Positions 27,523 through 36,854 are shown, numbered from the stretch's first letter. The stretch is DNA of 53,341 nucleotides from an uncultured Bacteroidota bacterium (GCA_902511755.1 CABXGL010000008.1:1-53341); one strand, 5' to 3'. Numbers and translations are program-made. The notes: generated by a model not told the origin, from the sequence alone.

Positions 27523-29437
27523 ATGAACAAAATAATTGGAATTGATTTAGGAACCACAAATTCTTGTGTTTCTGTGATGGAAGGAAATGAACCAGTAGTT
27601 ATACCAAATGCTGAGGGAAAAAGAACAACACCTTCTGTAGTAGCTTTTGTTGAAGGTGGAGAAATCAAGGTAGGAGATCCCGCTAAAAGACAAGCTGTTA
27701 CTAATCCTACAAAAACAGTTGCCTCTATAAAGAGATTTATGGGTAGTAAGTATAGCGAATCAAAGAAAGATGCTGATAGATCTGCATATAAAGTGGTTAA
27801 AGGAGATAATGATACTGCAAGAGTTGATATAGATGGAAGATTATACACTCCTCAAGAATTATCCGCTATGACTCTTCAAAAAATGAAGAAAACAGCAGAA
27901 GATTATTTAGGTAATGCAGTTACTGAAGCAGTAATTACTGTACCAGCATATTTTAATGATTCTCAAAGGCAAGCAACAAAGGAAGCTGGAGAAATAGCTG
28001 GATTAAAAGTTCAGAGAATTATAAATGAACCAACTGCAGCAGCATTAGCTTATGGTTTAGATAAATCAGGAAAAGATCAAAAAATTGCAGTTTTTGATTT
28101 AGGTGGAGGTACATTTGATATTTCTATCCTTGAACTTGGAGATGGAGTTTTTGAAGTTCTTTCAACAAACGGGGATACAAGATTAGGTGGAGATGATTTT
28201 GACGATGCTATTATTCAATTTTTAGCTGATGAGTTTAAAAAGCAAGAAGATATAGACCTTAGAAAAGATCCCATGGCATTGCAGAGATTAAAGGAGGCTG
28301 CAGAAAAAGCTAAAATTGAACTTTCTTCATCCGCTCAAACAGAAATTAATTTACCATATATTTCTGCAACTTCATCTGGTCCAAAACACCTTGTTAAAAC
28401 CTTAACTAAATCTAAGTTTGAACAATTAACTACAGAACTAGTTAAAAGATCAATGGAGCCAGTAAAAAAGGCACTAAGTGATGCAGGATTAAGTGTTAAA
28501 GATATAAATGAAGTCATTCTAGTTGGAGGATCAACAAGAATTCCTATAATTCAAGAAAAAGTAGAGAAGTTTTTTGGTAAAAAACCATCTAAAGGTGTTA
28601 ACCCTGATGAAGTTGTTGCAATTGGAGCAGCTATTCAAGGTGGAGTACTTACAGGAGATGTTAAGGATGTTTTATTATTAGATGTTACACCACTTTCTTT
28701 AGGTATAGAAACTATGGGAAGTGTTATGACTAAGCTAATTGAATCCAATACTACAATTCCTACAAAAAAATCACAAGTTTTTTCAACTGCTGCTGATAAT
28801 CAACCATCTGTTGAAATTCATGTTCTTCAAGGAGAAAGACCAATGGCTAAAGATAATAAGACCATTGGAAGGTTTCATCTAGATGGCATACCACCATCTC
28901 CTAGAGGTGTTCCTCAAATTGAAGTTACTTTTGATATTGATGCAAACGGAATGATACATGTTACGGCGGCTGATAAAGCTACTGGTAAAACCCAAGATAT
29001 TAGAATTGAAGCTTCATCTGGGTTAACTGAGGCAGAAATTGAAAAAATGAAAAAAGAAGCAGAAGCAAATGCTGAATCTGATAAAAAAGTAAAAGAAGAA
29101 GTAGATACTTTAAATAGTGCAGATGCAATGATTTTTCAAACAGAAAGTCAATTAAAGGAATATGGAGATAAGCTTTTAAAGGATAAGAAAAAAAGCAATA
29201 GAAGAATCCTTAGAAACCTTGAAAAAAGCGCACGAATCGAAAGATATAGATAGTATAAAAACTGCTCTTGAAGGAATTAATGAAGCTTGGAAAAATGCAT
29301 CAGAGGAATTATATAAAGCTCAAGCTGAATCTGCTCAAAGTGCACCTGGTGCAGCACCAAAAGGAAATGCTAAGTCTGATAATGGAAAAGATTCTTCTGA
29401 TGATGTTCAAGATGTTGATTTCGAGGAAGTTAAATAA
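27523..29437 (+). CDS. dnaK: Chaperone DnaK, disrupted by a +1 frameshift
   Basis: Hsp70 chaperone. The ATG at 27523 gives the canonical start [21 protein letters not shown]; an upstream in-frame ATG at 27493 would add ten unrelated residues. ATPase motifs [32 protein letters not shown] and [11 protein letters not shown] are intact. After KDKKK the frame breaks in a seven-A run (29188-29194) and stops early at 29251-29253. The downstream frame continues perfectly to the canonical DVDFEEVK end. Removing one A restores a 637-aa protein. The cause is either a one-base sequence error, a real mutation, or slippage-rescued expression. The 72-aa ORF from 29219 is the detached C-terminus, not a separate gene. 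Confidence 0.93.
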
Positions 29438-29460
29438 CAAATATTTTTAAAAAATAATTA

Positions 29461-29598
29461 ATGAATAAAACAGAAAACGGAAACCAACAATTAAATTCAA
29501 TCAGAGAGGAATTTAATCAAAGATTAGACAAAAAAGTAATGCTAGGCAATACAAAAAGAATTTTTTGGAATAAATTTAGAAGACACTGGTCAATCTAA
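29461..29598 (+). CDS. Small basic hypothetical protein (45 aa)
   Basis: Short ORF starting 23 bp after the dnaK stop and ending just before a strong terminator hairpin. It encodes 45 residues beginning MNKTENGNQQLNSIREEF and ending RRHWSI, rich in basic and polar residues, with a predicted helix in the first half. I recognise no family. Position inside the dnaK transcript and an A-rich region before the ATG support expression; its short length means chance cannot be excluded. Confidence 0.45.
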   Translation: MNKTENGNQQLNSIREEFNQRLDKKVMLGNTKRIFWNKFRRHWSI

Positions 29599-29624
29599 TG
29601 TTAAAGATAGTTTTATCCACTTAT

Positions 29625-29660
29625 AAAAAACGTATCAAAATTTTTGATGCGTTTTTTTTG
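29625..29660 (+). terminator. Rho-independent terminator after dnaK
   Basis: A 16-bp stem pairs 29625-29640 (AAAAAACGTATCAAAA) with 29642-29657, with one U-G wobble, and runs into a T-rich tract. It would end the dnaK transcript. Its right arm also contains the -33 element of the next promoter. Confidence 0.75.
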
Positions 29661-29673
29661 TTTTATACTTTTG
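29643..29673 (+). promoter_or_regulatory. Predicted promoter of the thioesterase gene
   Basis: TTTG (29643-29646), 19 bases, TACTTTTG (29666-29673): a full match to the Bacteroidota -33/-7 pattern. The ATG is only 4 bases past the box, so the mRNA would be leaderless or nearly so. Confidence 0.6.
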
Positions 29674-29677
29674 GCAA

Positions 29678-30094
29678 ATGAATAAAAAAAACTTATTAAA
29701 AAAGATTAACTCTGTAAATAAAAACTCTTTGGAAGAGACTTTGGAAATTGAATTTATAGATATAGGTGAAGACTTTATAATTGCAAAAATGCCAGTTACT
29801 TCAAAGGTGCTCCAACCCGATGGAGTTTTACATGGAGGAGCTACCGCAGCCCTTGCTGAATCAGTAGGAAGTGCCGCTTCATATTTCTCTATTGATAAAG
29901 ATAAACAAATAGTAAGGGGAATGGTTATTTCTTGTAATCATTTGAAAGGGGTGACCGAGGGGTATGTTTATGGTAAAGCAACACCTATACATAAAGGTAG
30001 AACTACTCAACTTTGGGAAATTAAAGTTAATGATGATAATGATAATTTAATTTCTCATTGTAAGCTTTCAACTATTATTTTAAATAAAAGATAA
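29678..30094 (+). CDS. Hotdog-fold thioesterase (PaaI/MenI-like)
   Basis: 138 aa. The segment DGVLHGGATAALAESVGSAAS (about residues 49-69) is the hotdog helix of the PaaI/YdiI family, with the catalytic glutamate in ALAES. Such enzymes hydrolyse acyl-CoA thioesters; the DHNA-CoA thioesterase of menaquinone synthesis belongs here, and Flavobacteriaceae use menaquinone, so that role is possible. No other men gene is in the window. It has its own promoter and is followed 17 bp later by the CPBP protease gene. Confidence 0.85.
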   Translation: MNKKNLLKKINSVNKNSLEETLEIEFIDIGEDFIIAKMPVTSKVLQPDGVLHGGATAALAESVGSAASYFSIDKDKQIVRGMVISCNHLKGVTEGYVYGKATPIHKGRTTQLWEIKVNDDNDNLISHCKLSTIILNKR

Positions 30095-30111
30095 TTAAGA
30101 TTTAGGAATTC

Positions 30112-31023
30112 ATGTATATAGAAAATGTATTAAAAGTAAAAAATGATTGGTGGAGATATATAATAGGCTGCATTGTAATTTTTATTGCTACTCAAATTGG
30201 CTCAATTCCTTTTATAATTGCCATTTTTTCCAAAGTTGGTTTAGAGGGATCCTCTCAAATTGACCAGTCTACTATGATGACTGTACTGGGTGATAGTAAC
30301 TTAACTTTATTTTATTTTTTAATTCCTTTTCTATTTGGATTTTTTGGACTTTTTTTAACGATAAAAATTTTACATAATCAATCCTTTTTATCGTTAACGA
30401 CATCAAGAAAAAAAATAGATTTTTCAAAAATAGGAACCTCTTTTTTACTTGCCTTTTCAATTGTTTTACTATTTACTAGCATAGATTATTTAATATCCCC
30501 TGAAGATTACTTATTTAATTTTAAATTAAAGCCCTTTTTGGTTTTAGCTATGATTTCAATTTTGTTAATTCCAGTGCAAACTAGTATGGAAGAATATCTG
30601 TTTAGAGGGTATTTAATGCAAGGTATTGGAGCAATTACAAGAAATAAATTCGTACCATTACTTTTAACATCTATCTTATTTGGATTATTACATTATTGGA
30701 ACCCAGAAGTAATGAAATTGGGTAATTTATCTCTAATTTATTATGTTTTAACAGGATTTTTTTTGGGAGTTATTACACTTATGGATAAAGGAATGGAACT
30801 TGCTATAGGTTTTCATGCTGGAAATAACTTATTAATATCTCTATTAGTAACGTCTGATTGGACTGTTTTTCAAACTAATTCTGTTTTAAAAAATGTAGGT
30901 GAACCAGATTTGACAACTATGATGGTTCCATTTTTTATCATTTATCCCCTAATAATATTATATTTCTCTAAAAAATATAATTGGACTGATTGGAAAGAAA
31001 ATTTAAGTGGAAGAATTAGCTAA
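30112..31023 (+). CDS. CPBP-family intramembrane metalloprotease
   Basis: 303 aa with about eight hydrophobic segments. The CAAX-protease/bacteriocin-processing (Abi) motifs are clear: EEYLFRG (EExxxR), the histidine in FGLLHYW, and GFHAGNN. These residues bind the catalytic metal in the membrane plane. Functions of bacterial members range from peptide processing to bacteriocin self-immunity; no bacteriocin or prenylated target is nearby, so the substrate is unknown. Confidence 0.88.
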   Translation: MYIENVLKVKNDWWRYIIGCIVIFIATQIGSIPFIIAIFSKVGLEGSSQIDQSTMMTVLGDSNLTLFYFLIPFLFGFFGLFLTIKILHNQSFLSLTTSRKKIDFSKIGTSFLLAFSIVLLFTSIDYLISPEDYLFNFKLKPFLVLAMISILLIPVQTSMEEYLFRGYLMQGIGAITRNKFVPLLLTSILFGLLHYWNPEVMKLGNLSLIYYVLTGFFLGVITLMDKGMELAIGFHAGNNLLISLLVTSDWTVFQTNSVLKNVGEPDLTTMMVPFFIIYPLIILYFSKKYNWTDWKENLSGRIS

Positions 31024-31092
31024 CTTTATAATTATTTTAACATAATTAATCTATAATTATTTACATATTGCACAAGCAACAACTTTATTAAA

Positions 31093-31272
31093 ATGGCATT
31101 AAATAAAAATGGAATTTTTTCATGGGCTTCATTTATTTTAACTGTACTTGGTATAGCGCTTGTATTATTAGGAGTTCTAAAATATCAAGATTATGCAATT
31201 GGATTTTCCATCGTAGGAGTTGGTTTTATTTCTATAGGATGGGCATTTAATGCTTTAAAAGGAAGAATTTAA
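31093..31272 (+). CDS. CAL67264-type small membrane protein (59 aa)
   Basis: 59 aa with two hydrophobic helices separated by a short loop ([21 protein letters not shown], then [17 protein letters not shown]) and the basic end NALKGRI. The pattern, including [10 protein letters not shown], matches a small membrane-protein family of unknown function found in Flavobacteriaceae and labelled CAL67264 in annotation. Its stop overlaps the fumC stop on the other strand by 4 bp. Confidence 0.8.
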   Translation: MALNKNGIFSWASFILTVLGIALVLLGVLKYQDYAIGFSIVGVGFISIGWAFNALKGRI

Positions 31273-32666
31273 TTATTGTTTCCAGTCATTTTTTTCACAT
31301 CTACCCACTTATCAAACTCTTCTGAAGATGCATAACCTAAATTTATAGCTTCTTCTTTCAAGGTTGTACCATTTTTATGAGCTAAATTTGCTATTTCTGC
31401 TGCTTTATAATACCCTATTTTATTGTTTAATGCAGTTACTAACATTAAAGAATTATTAAGAAGTTCTTCAATTCTTTTTTTGTTTGGTTTTATTCCTTTT
31501 ACACAGTTGTTGTTAAAACTATCAACTGCATCAGAAATGAGTGTAGAGGATTCTAATAGGTTAGCAGCCATTAATGGTTTATAAACGTTTAATTCGTAAT
31601 GACCTTGCATTCCTCCAATAGTTACTGAAACGTCATTACCAATTACTTTAGCACATACCATTGATAAGGCTTCGCATTGAGTGGGATTAACTTTTCCAGG
31701 CATTATAGAACTTCCAGGCTCATTTGCAGGTATTGAAATTTCTCCTATACCAGATCTAGGTCCAGAAGCCATCATTCTAATATCATTTGCAATTTTATTT
31801 AATGAATTGGCAATTAATTTTAAAGCACCATGTGTTTCTACAAGAGCATCATGTGCTGCAATTGATTCAAATTTATTTTCCGCTGAAACAAAATTTAATC
31901 CAGTAAATTTTGATATAAATTCTGCAGACATATCAGAATAACCTTCTGGAGAATTTATACCAGTCCCTACCGCTGTAGCTCCTAGTGCAAGCTCAGATAA
32001 GTGATTTAATGAATTTTTTAAAGAAATTAAACCATGTTTTATTTGAGATTGGTAACCTGAAAACTCTTGTCCTAAGGTAACCGGTGTTGCATCCATCAAG
32101 TGGGTTCTTCCTATTTTGATAATTTCATTAAATTCTTTTGATTTTTTTAAAAGAGTTTTTTCAAATTCCTCCAGACATGGAATGGTGTTTTCTATTAAAT
32201 TTTTATATATAGCAATATGCATTGCTGTTGGAAATGTATCATTTGAAGATTGAGACATATTAACATCATCATTTGGTGCTAATGTCTTCTTAGATTCTCC
32301 TAATTTTTTTCCTTCTAGTATATGGACTCTATTAGAAATAACCTCATTAACATTCATATTAGTTTGTGTGCCTGATCCTGTTTGCCATATTACAAGTGGA
32401 AACTGATCATTATGCTTACCATCTAAAATCTCATCACAAACATTACCAATAAGATCTCTTTTTTCTTTATTTAATACACCTAATTTGTGATTGGTAAATG
32501 CAGCAGCTTTTTTTAGATATGCAAAACCATAAATGATTTCAATAGGCATAGAGCTAGGTTTACCAATTTTAAAATTATTTATTGATCTTTGGGTTTGGGC
32601 GCCCCATAAACAATTAATTGGCACTTTAACTTTTCCAATAGTATCTTCTTCTATTCTATATGACAT
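31269..32666 (-). CDS. fumC: Class II fumarate hydratase
   Basis: 465 aa. Interconverts fumarate and malate in the TCA cycle without an iron-sulfur cluster. Motifs: [46 protein letters not shown] and the signature [16 protein letters not shown] that includes the mobile catalytic loop. Argininosuccinate lyase and adenylosuccinate lyase share the last motif, but the full set and length fit fumarase. It is transcribed alone. Confidence 0.96.
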   Translation of the reverse strand: MSYRIEEDTIGKVKVPINCLWGAQTQRSINNFKIGKPSSMPIEIIYGFAYLKKAAAFTNHKLGVLNKEKRDLIGNVCDEILDGKHNDQFPLVIWQTGSGTQTNMNVNEVISNRVHILEGKKLGESKKTLAPNDDVNMSQSSNDTFPTAMHIAIYKNLIENTIPCLEEFEKTLLKKSKEFNEIIKIGRTHLMDATPVTLGQEFSGYQSQIKHGLISLKNSLNHLSELALGATAVGTGINSPEGYSDMSAEFISKFTGLNFVSAENKFESIAAHDALVETHGALKLIANSLNKIANDIRMMASGPRSGIGEISIPANEPGSSIMPGKVNPTQCEALSMVCAKVIGNDVSVTIGGMQGHYELNVYKPLMAANLLESSTLISDAVDSFNNNCVKGIKPNKKRIEELLNNSLMLVTALNNKIGYYKAAEIANLAHKNGTTLKEEAINLGYASSEEFDKWVDVKKMTGNNN

Positions 32667-32683
32667 GTCAAATAATTATAGTA

Positions 32684-32691
32684 CAAATTTA
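32684..32691 (-). promoter_or_regulatory. Possible -7 box for fumC
   Basis: Read on the minus strand this is TAAATTTG, a full TAnnTTTG match, 17 bases ahead of the fumC ATG. No TTG lies at the usual -33 distance, which lowers confidence. Confidence 0.4.
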
Positions 32692-32763
32692 CTACAAATG
32701 GTTTATATATTTGTTTTTTATCAATTGTTAAAAAAAATGTTAAAATGAAAGATATCTTTTAAT

Positions 32764-32771
32764 TATATTTG
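32764..32771 (+). promoter_or_regulatory. Possible -7 box for the 52-aa membrane protein
   Basis: TATATTTG, a full TAnnTTTG match, 18 bases ahead of the ATG at 32790. A second copy of the same octamer is at 32706-32713. No clear -33 TTG accompanies this one. Confidence 0.4.
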
Positions 32772-32789
32772 CTCTATTAAATAATAGTT

Positions 32790-32948
32790 ATGGAATTTGA
32801 TCAATATTTAGGATTTATTTTGTTTTTATCTGTTCTAACAATGGGATTCTGGTTGTTTTTTTTATTGTTAACTTTTATTATACCTTATTGGGTAGGTGGA
32901 GCATTTATCGAAAGAATTAAGGAGCTAAGAAAAAAAATAAAAAAATAG
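32790..32948 (+). CDS. Small single-span membrane protein (52 aa)
   Basis: 52 aa: a short acidic start (MEFDQYLG), one long hydrophobic stretch of about 30 residues (residues 8-36) and a strongly basic tail (ERIKELRKKIKK). That charge pattern predicts an inner-membrane protein with a cytoplasmic C-terminus. I do not recognise a family. A TAnnTTTG box lies upstream, and the gene fits exactly between fumC and the outer membrane protein gene, ending 1 bp from the stop of the latter. Confidence 0.6.
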   Translation: MEFDQYLGFILFLSVLTMGFWLFFLLLTFIIPYWVGGAFIERIKELRKKIKK

Positions 32949-32949
32949 T

Positions 32950-35385
32950 TTATCCTCCAAAACCTTCACCTTCATAGTCTTCATAATTAGGCTCTTGCTT
33001 TTTTTCACTTTTCTTTTGATTAAACCTGTAGATTAGATTTAATTCAAAACTTCTTCCACCTCTCCAATTACTTTCACTATAACTTTTATAGGATTCGTTA
33101 AAAGATTCAATTCTCCATTTGCCAGTTTCAAAAATATCATTGACCTTAAAGGTTAATGTTATTTTATCTTTTAATAGATCTTTACTAAATGCAGTATTTG
33201 TATAAATAGATGCTTTTCTTTCAGAAACAGCAGTTTTTTGAGGAGCTCTATATCTAAAACTTGTTTGCCAATCGATACTTGAAAATAAATTTAGATAATT
33301 ATTTAATCTACTCGACCATGATAAGTTTTTCGAATCATATACTATTCCCTTGTATTCACCTATAGTTTCCGATTCATAGAAATTAAAACTTCCTCTTAAT
33401 CGCCATTTTTTAGATTGACTAAAGTTTGCACTAAATTCTACACCTATTTGTTTGTTACTTGCTAAGTTTATTGGTGTTCTTCGTAATACTGGAACTAATA
33501 TATCATTTACAAGAACAGAATCTCCTGTATTTTCACTAATAAAAGTAAATTCTCCGGTTGATTTTCTATAGTAGACAGATCCATTTAAAGTTAGTTTTTC
33601 ATATCTCTTTAAATAACCTATATCAATCCCATTTGAATAAGTTGGGTCTATATTTGGATTACCTTGAAAAATATTTGTTGCACTTGATTTAGAAGGAAAA
33701 GGGTTAATAAAATAAGATCTCGCTCTTCTAATTCTACGATTATAACCAAAAGTTATAGTTTCATTTTCTTTTATTTCATAAGCTAAATTAAGAGTAGGAA
33801 ATAAGTCATTATATTTTTTTATATTATTTGTATTATTTACTAATTGTTTAACTGTAGTTTTAGACTGTTCATACCTTAATCCAAATAGATATGAGAATTT
33901 ATTTTTTTTATTACCATATTGAGTATAAAAAGCATTAACCTTTTCATTATAAAGTAGATTATTGCTAAGGTTTGTATCATTGATAAAATCTCCCTTTGAG
34001 TCTTCATTTTCTACTAAATAATCAATATCCTGATGTTGATTGCTTCTTCTAAAACCAAATTCAAATTGACCGTCTTCTCCAATTGGCAAAACATAATCTA
34101 TTTTAAACAGTTCACTGTCTTGAAACTCATCAGTAAATACTCTTTCACTTAAATATCTCGTGTAAATTGGTTTTAATTGAGAATTTGTAATAAATCCGCT
34201 TTCATTTTCTGAAGATTTTTCTTTTTGATAGTCCATGGTTAATACATGTCCTTCAGAATTAAACTCATGAGTTAGGTTAAAGGAGAATTCGTCCGTATCA
34301 TCTGTTTCTGTTTCATTTTCTAATCTTTCAGAAAATTTTGTTGTTCCATTGAAATTTTGATCAACATTATTAGTATTGTTTGTTCCTCCATCACTTTTTC
34401 TGGAAACATATGAACCAACAACACTAGTTTTATCTGAAATAAAATATTCAATTCCAGTATATAAATAATTTGAATTTCTTTCTGATTCTCTAATACCATT
34501 TTCATTTAAAAAATTATTAATGGCTTGATCTGTATAGTATTCTGTTTCATTTAAAAAGGTACCTTCAGTTGCTCTTGTGTTATAACCAATATTATTAAAA
34601 AAATTTATTTTTTTTGTTCTATAATTTATATTAGCTGAAGCACCATACCTTTTTGGATCTCCACTGTTTAGGGATAAAGATCCATTCAAACCTGCCAATT
34701 TACTTCTTCTCAATACAATATTAATAATACCTGCAGTTCCTTCAGCATTGTATCTAGCTGATGGGGAGGTAATCACTTCTACTTTTTCAACACTTTCTGA
34801 TGGAAATTGTTTTAATGCTTCGTTACTGCTTATTCCAACAAGTCCGGAAGGTTTCCCATTTATAAGGATCCTTACGCTTTGATTTCCACGTAAAGATATA
34901 TTTCCTTCAATATCCACTTCAATTGATGGTAGGTTGTCTAAAACATCACTAACACTACTTCCTCTAAGAGTTAAATCTTTACCAATATTATAAACAGTTT
35001 TATCTAGTTTAATTTGAATTTCTGTTTTTTCAGCTATTACTTCAACTTCATTTAAAATATTTTCATTAATTGACATTAATATAGTACCTAAATCTTTTGA
35101 TTTATAGATAGCAATGTTTTTTAAAACTTTTTCTTTAAATGAAATGTATTCCAATTTTAAATCATAGTTTCCTCTAGAAATTTCTAAATTAAATTTGCCA
35201 TTTGAATCAGTTATTCCACCATATTTAAGAATGGTATCGTTACTTTGAAAAACTGAAATTGTAGCATACTCCAACGGAGTATTAGACTCATTATCTAAGA
35301 TAGTTCCAGAAAGATAAATGATGTTTTGTTGAGCATTTAAATTAAAAGAAACAATTGCAATAATTATAAAAAATATTTTTTTCAT
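32950..35385 (-). CDS. Outer membrane beta-barrel protein, TonB-receptor-like
   Basis: 811 aa from the ATG at 35385 (signal peptide KKIFFIIIAIVSFNLNAQQ); a TTG four codons earlier is in frame but less likely. Residues about 23-100 form a CarboxypepD-like regulatory beta-sandwich. About 115-220 is a plug-like domain (DVLDNLPSIEVD, RGNQSVRILINGKPSG, VEVITSPSARYNAEGTAGIINIVLR). The rest is a beta-barrel ending in an aromatic/basic strand (FELNLIYRF). The architecture matches the OMP_b-brl_3 group common in Bacteroidota. No SusD-like partner or TonB box is evident, so the substrate is unknown. It begins 12 bp after arsC. Confidence 0.85.
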   Translation of the reverse strand: MKKIFFIIIAIVSFNLNAQQNIIYLSGTILDNESNTPLEYATISVFQSNDTILKYGGITDSNGKFNLEISRGNYDLKLEYISFKEKVLKNIAIYKSKDLGTILMSINENILNEVEVIAEKTEIQIKLDKTVYNIGKDLTLRGSSVSDVLDNLPSIEVDIEGNISLRGNQSVRILINGKPSGLVGISSNEALKQFPSESVEKVEVITSPSARYNAEGTAGIINIVLRRSKLAGLNGSLSLNSGDPKRYGASANINYRTKKINFFNNIGYNTRATEGTFLNETEYYTDQAINNFLNENGIRESERNSNYLYTGIEYFISDKTSVVGSYVSRKSDGGTNNTNNVDQNFNGTTKFSERLENETETDDTDEFSFNLTHEFNSEGHVLTMDYQKEKSSENESGFITNSQLKPIYTRYLSERVFTDEFQDSELFKIDYVLPIGEDGQFEFGFRRSNQHQDIDYLVENEDSKGDFINDTNLSNNLLYNEKVNAFYTQYGNKKNKFSYLFGLRYEQSKTTVKQLVNNTNNIKKYNDLFPTLNLAYEIKENETITFGYNRRIRRARSYFINPFPSKSSATNIFQGNPNIDPTYSNGIDIGYLKRYEKLTLNGSVYYRKSTGEFTFISENTGDSVLVNDILVPVLRRTPINLASNKQIGVEFSANFSQSKKWRLRGSFNFYESETIGEYKGIVYDSKNLSWSSRLNNYLNLFSSIDWQTSFRYRAPQKTAVSERKASIYTNTAFSKDLLKDKITLTFKVNDIFETGKWRIESFNESYKSYSESNWRGGRSFELNLIYRFNQKKSEKKQEPNYEDYEGEGFGG

Positions 35386-35397
35386 AAATATATTCAA

Positions 35398-35742
35398 TTA
35401 TAATATTTTTAAGGATTCTTCAGGTGGATTAGCGATTATCGCTTTGTTTTTAGAAACAAAAATGGGTCTTTGCATTAGTTTAGGATTTTCAAATATAGCT
35501 TGAATAATTTGACTTTTTGATAAAGATTTATTTTTAAAAGATTCTTTCCATACTATTTCTTGTTTTCTTATAAAATCAATTGGATTTAGATCTGATTTAT
35601 CAATAATTTCCTCAATTTGGTTTTTATCTAATAGATCTGATAAATATAAAATAGTTTCAAACTCAATTTTTTTAGTTTTCAAAAATTCCATTCCCTCTCT
35701 AGATTTTCTACATCTCGGATTGTGTAATAATTTATATTTCAT
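35398..35742 (-). CDS. ArsC/Spx-family thioredoxin-fold reductase
   Basis: 114 aa. The N-terminus LLHNPRCRKSREGMEFL carries the single active-site cysteine of glutaredoxin-linked arsenate reductases (Cys12, NPRCRKS), and QRPIFVSKNKAII matches the later RPI motif. Length fits ArsC of Bacteroidota. No arsenite pump or ArsR regulator is nearby, so arsenic resistance is not assured; relatives such as YffB have other thiol roles. It lies 7 bp after prfB and is probably co-transcribed with it. Confidence 0.82.
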   Translation of the reverse strand: MKYKLLHNPRCRKSREGMEFLKTKKIEFETILYLSDLLDKNQIEEIIDKSDLNPIDFIRKQEIVWKESFKNKSLSKSQIIQAIFENPKLMQRPIFVSKNKAIIANPPEESLKIL

Positions 35743-35749
35743 TTATAAG

Positions 35750-36830
35750 TTAATTAGCCATCAAAAATGCTTTTAGAAATGGATTTAACCCTCCATTCAA
35801 AACATTATCAATATCATTAGTCTCATACCCAGTTCTAACATCCTTTATTAGTTTATATGGATGCAGAACATAGTTTCTTATTTGAGAACCCCATTCAATT
35901 TTCATTTTACTAGCTTCAATTTTTTCTCTTTCTTTCATTTTTTCTTTTAATTCTATTTCATAAAGTTGAGATTTTAAAAGTTGAAGTGCCTTTTCCTTAT
36001 TTTCAAGTTGAGATCTTGTTTCGGAATTTTCAATAATTATTCCTGATGGTGCATGTCTAAGTCTTACAGCAGTTTCAATTTTATTTACACTTTGACCTCC
36101 AGCACCACTTGATCTCATAGTTTCCCATGAAATATCAGATGGATTTATATTAATTTCAATTGAATCATCAACTAGTGGATAAACATAAACTGATGCAAAT
36201 GATGTATGTCTTTTTGCATTACTATCAAAAGGAGATATTCTCACAAGTCTATGCACTCCATTTTCCCCTTTTAACCATCCAAAACCATGAGTGCCATCAA
36301 TTTCTAATGTGACAGATTTAATTCCAGCTACATCTCCTTGTTGTAAATCTAATTCTTTGACTTTATAATTATTTTTTTCAGCCCACATAATATACATTCT
36401 CATAAGCATATTTGCCCAATCACAACTTTCTGTTCCACCAGCACCAGCAGTTATTTGGATTACTGCACTCATTTCATCACCTTCATTTGACAACATATTT
36501 TTAAATTCTACTGATTCTATATGGTCGTTACATTTTTTAAAGTGGGAAGTCAATTCAATTTCTGAAATTTCATTTGATTTAAAATATTCAAACAATACTT
36601 CTAAATCTTCACATAATAAACTAGCCTTATCATAATCTTTAACCCATTGCTTTAATGATTGAAGTTCTTTCATTAATTTTTGAGCTTTTTTAGAATCATT
36701 CCAGAATTCAGGATCTAAAGTAATCTCCTCTTTATTAGAAATTTCTATTTTTTTTGAGTCTATGTCAAAGATAACTCCTTAGCGCTTTAGTACGCTTAAG
36801 GAGATTCTTAATTTGGTCTATAGTTATCAT
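35750..36830 (-). CDS. prfB: Peptide chain release factor 2, with programmed +1 frameshift
   Basis: Release factor that recognises UGA and UAA. Translation from the ATG at 36830-36828 reads 21 codons (MITIDQIKNLLKRTKALRSYL) and meets an in-frame TGA at 36765-36767. Shifting +1 at CTT-TGA-C continues as DIDSKKIEISN into the long frame, giving 359 aa in all. The codon-recognition motif SPF (RISPFDSNAKRH) and catalytic GGQ (SSGAGGQSVNK) are present. Taking the ATG at 36673 as the start would drop the frameshift and 52 residues. This is the classic autoregulation: low RF2 slows termination at the UGA and favours the shift. Confidence 0.95.
36765..36803 (-). promoter_or_regulatory. prfB recoding site and overlapping hairpin
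   Basis: On the mRNA strand an SD-like AGGAG (36779-36775) sits just upstream of the slip codon CTT and stop TGA-C (36770-36764), with the spacing seen in E. coli (AGG-NNN-TAT-CTT-TGA-C). The stimulator is also the 3' arm of a hairpin: 5' CTCCTTAAGCG (36803-36793), 8-base loop, CGCTAAGGAG (36784-36775), ten pairs with one bulged A. The 5' arm resembles the 16S anti-Shine-Dalgarno sequence. Confidence 0.8.
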
Positions 36831-36846
36831 TTTATTAAATAATCAA

Positions 36847-36854
36847 CAAAAATA
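36847..36854 (-). promoter_or_regulatory. Predicted -7 box for prfB
   Basis: Minus-strand TATTTTTG, a full TAnnTTTG match, 16 bases before the prfB ATG. No TTG is at the expected -33 distance. The position agrees with the frameshift-containing start rather than the internal one. Confidence 0.45.

Noticed and set aside
29219-29437. 72-aa ORF after dnaK as a separate gene
   Set aside because: It continues the DnaK C-terminus word for word ([10 protein letters not shown] to DVDFEEVK); it is the shifted tail of dnaK.
35750-36673. prfB starting at the internal ATG at 36673
   Set aside because: This drops the N-terminal domain start and ignores the upstream ATG with the standard CTT-TGA-C recoding site.
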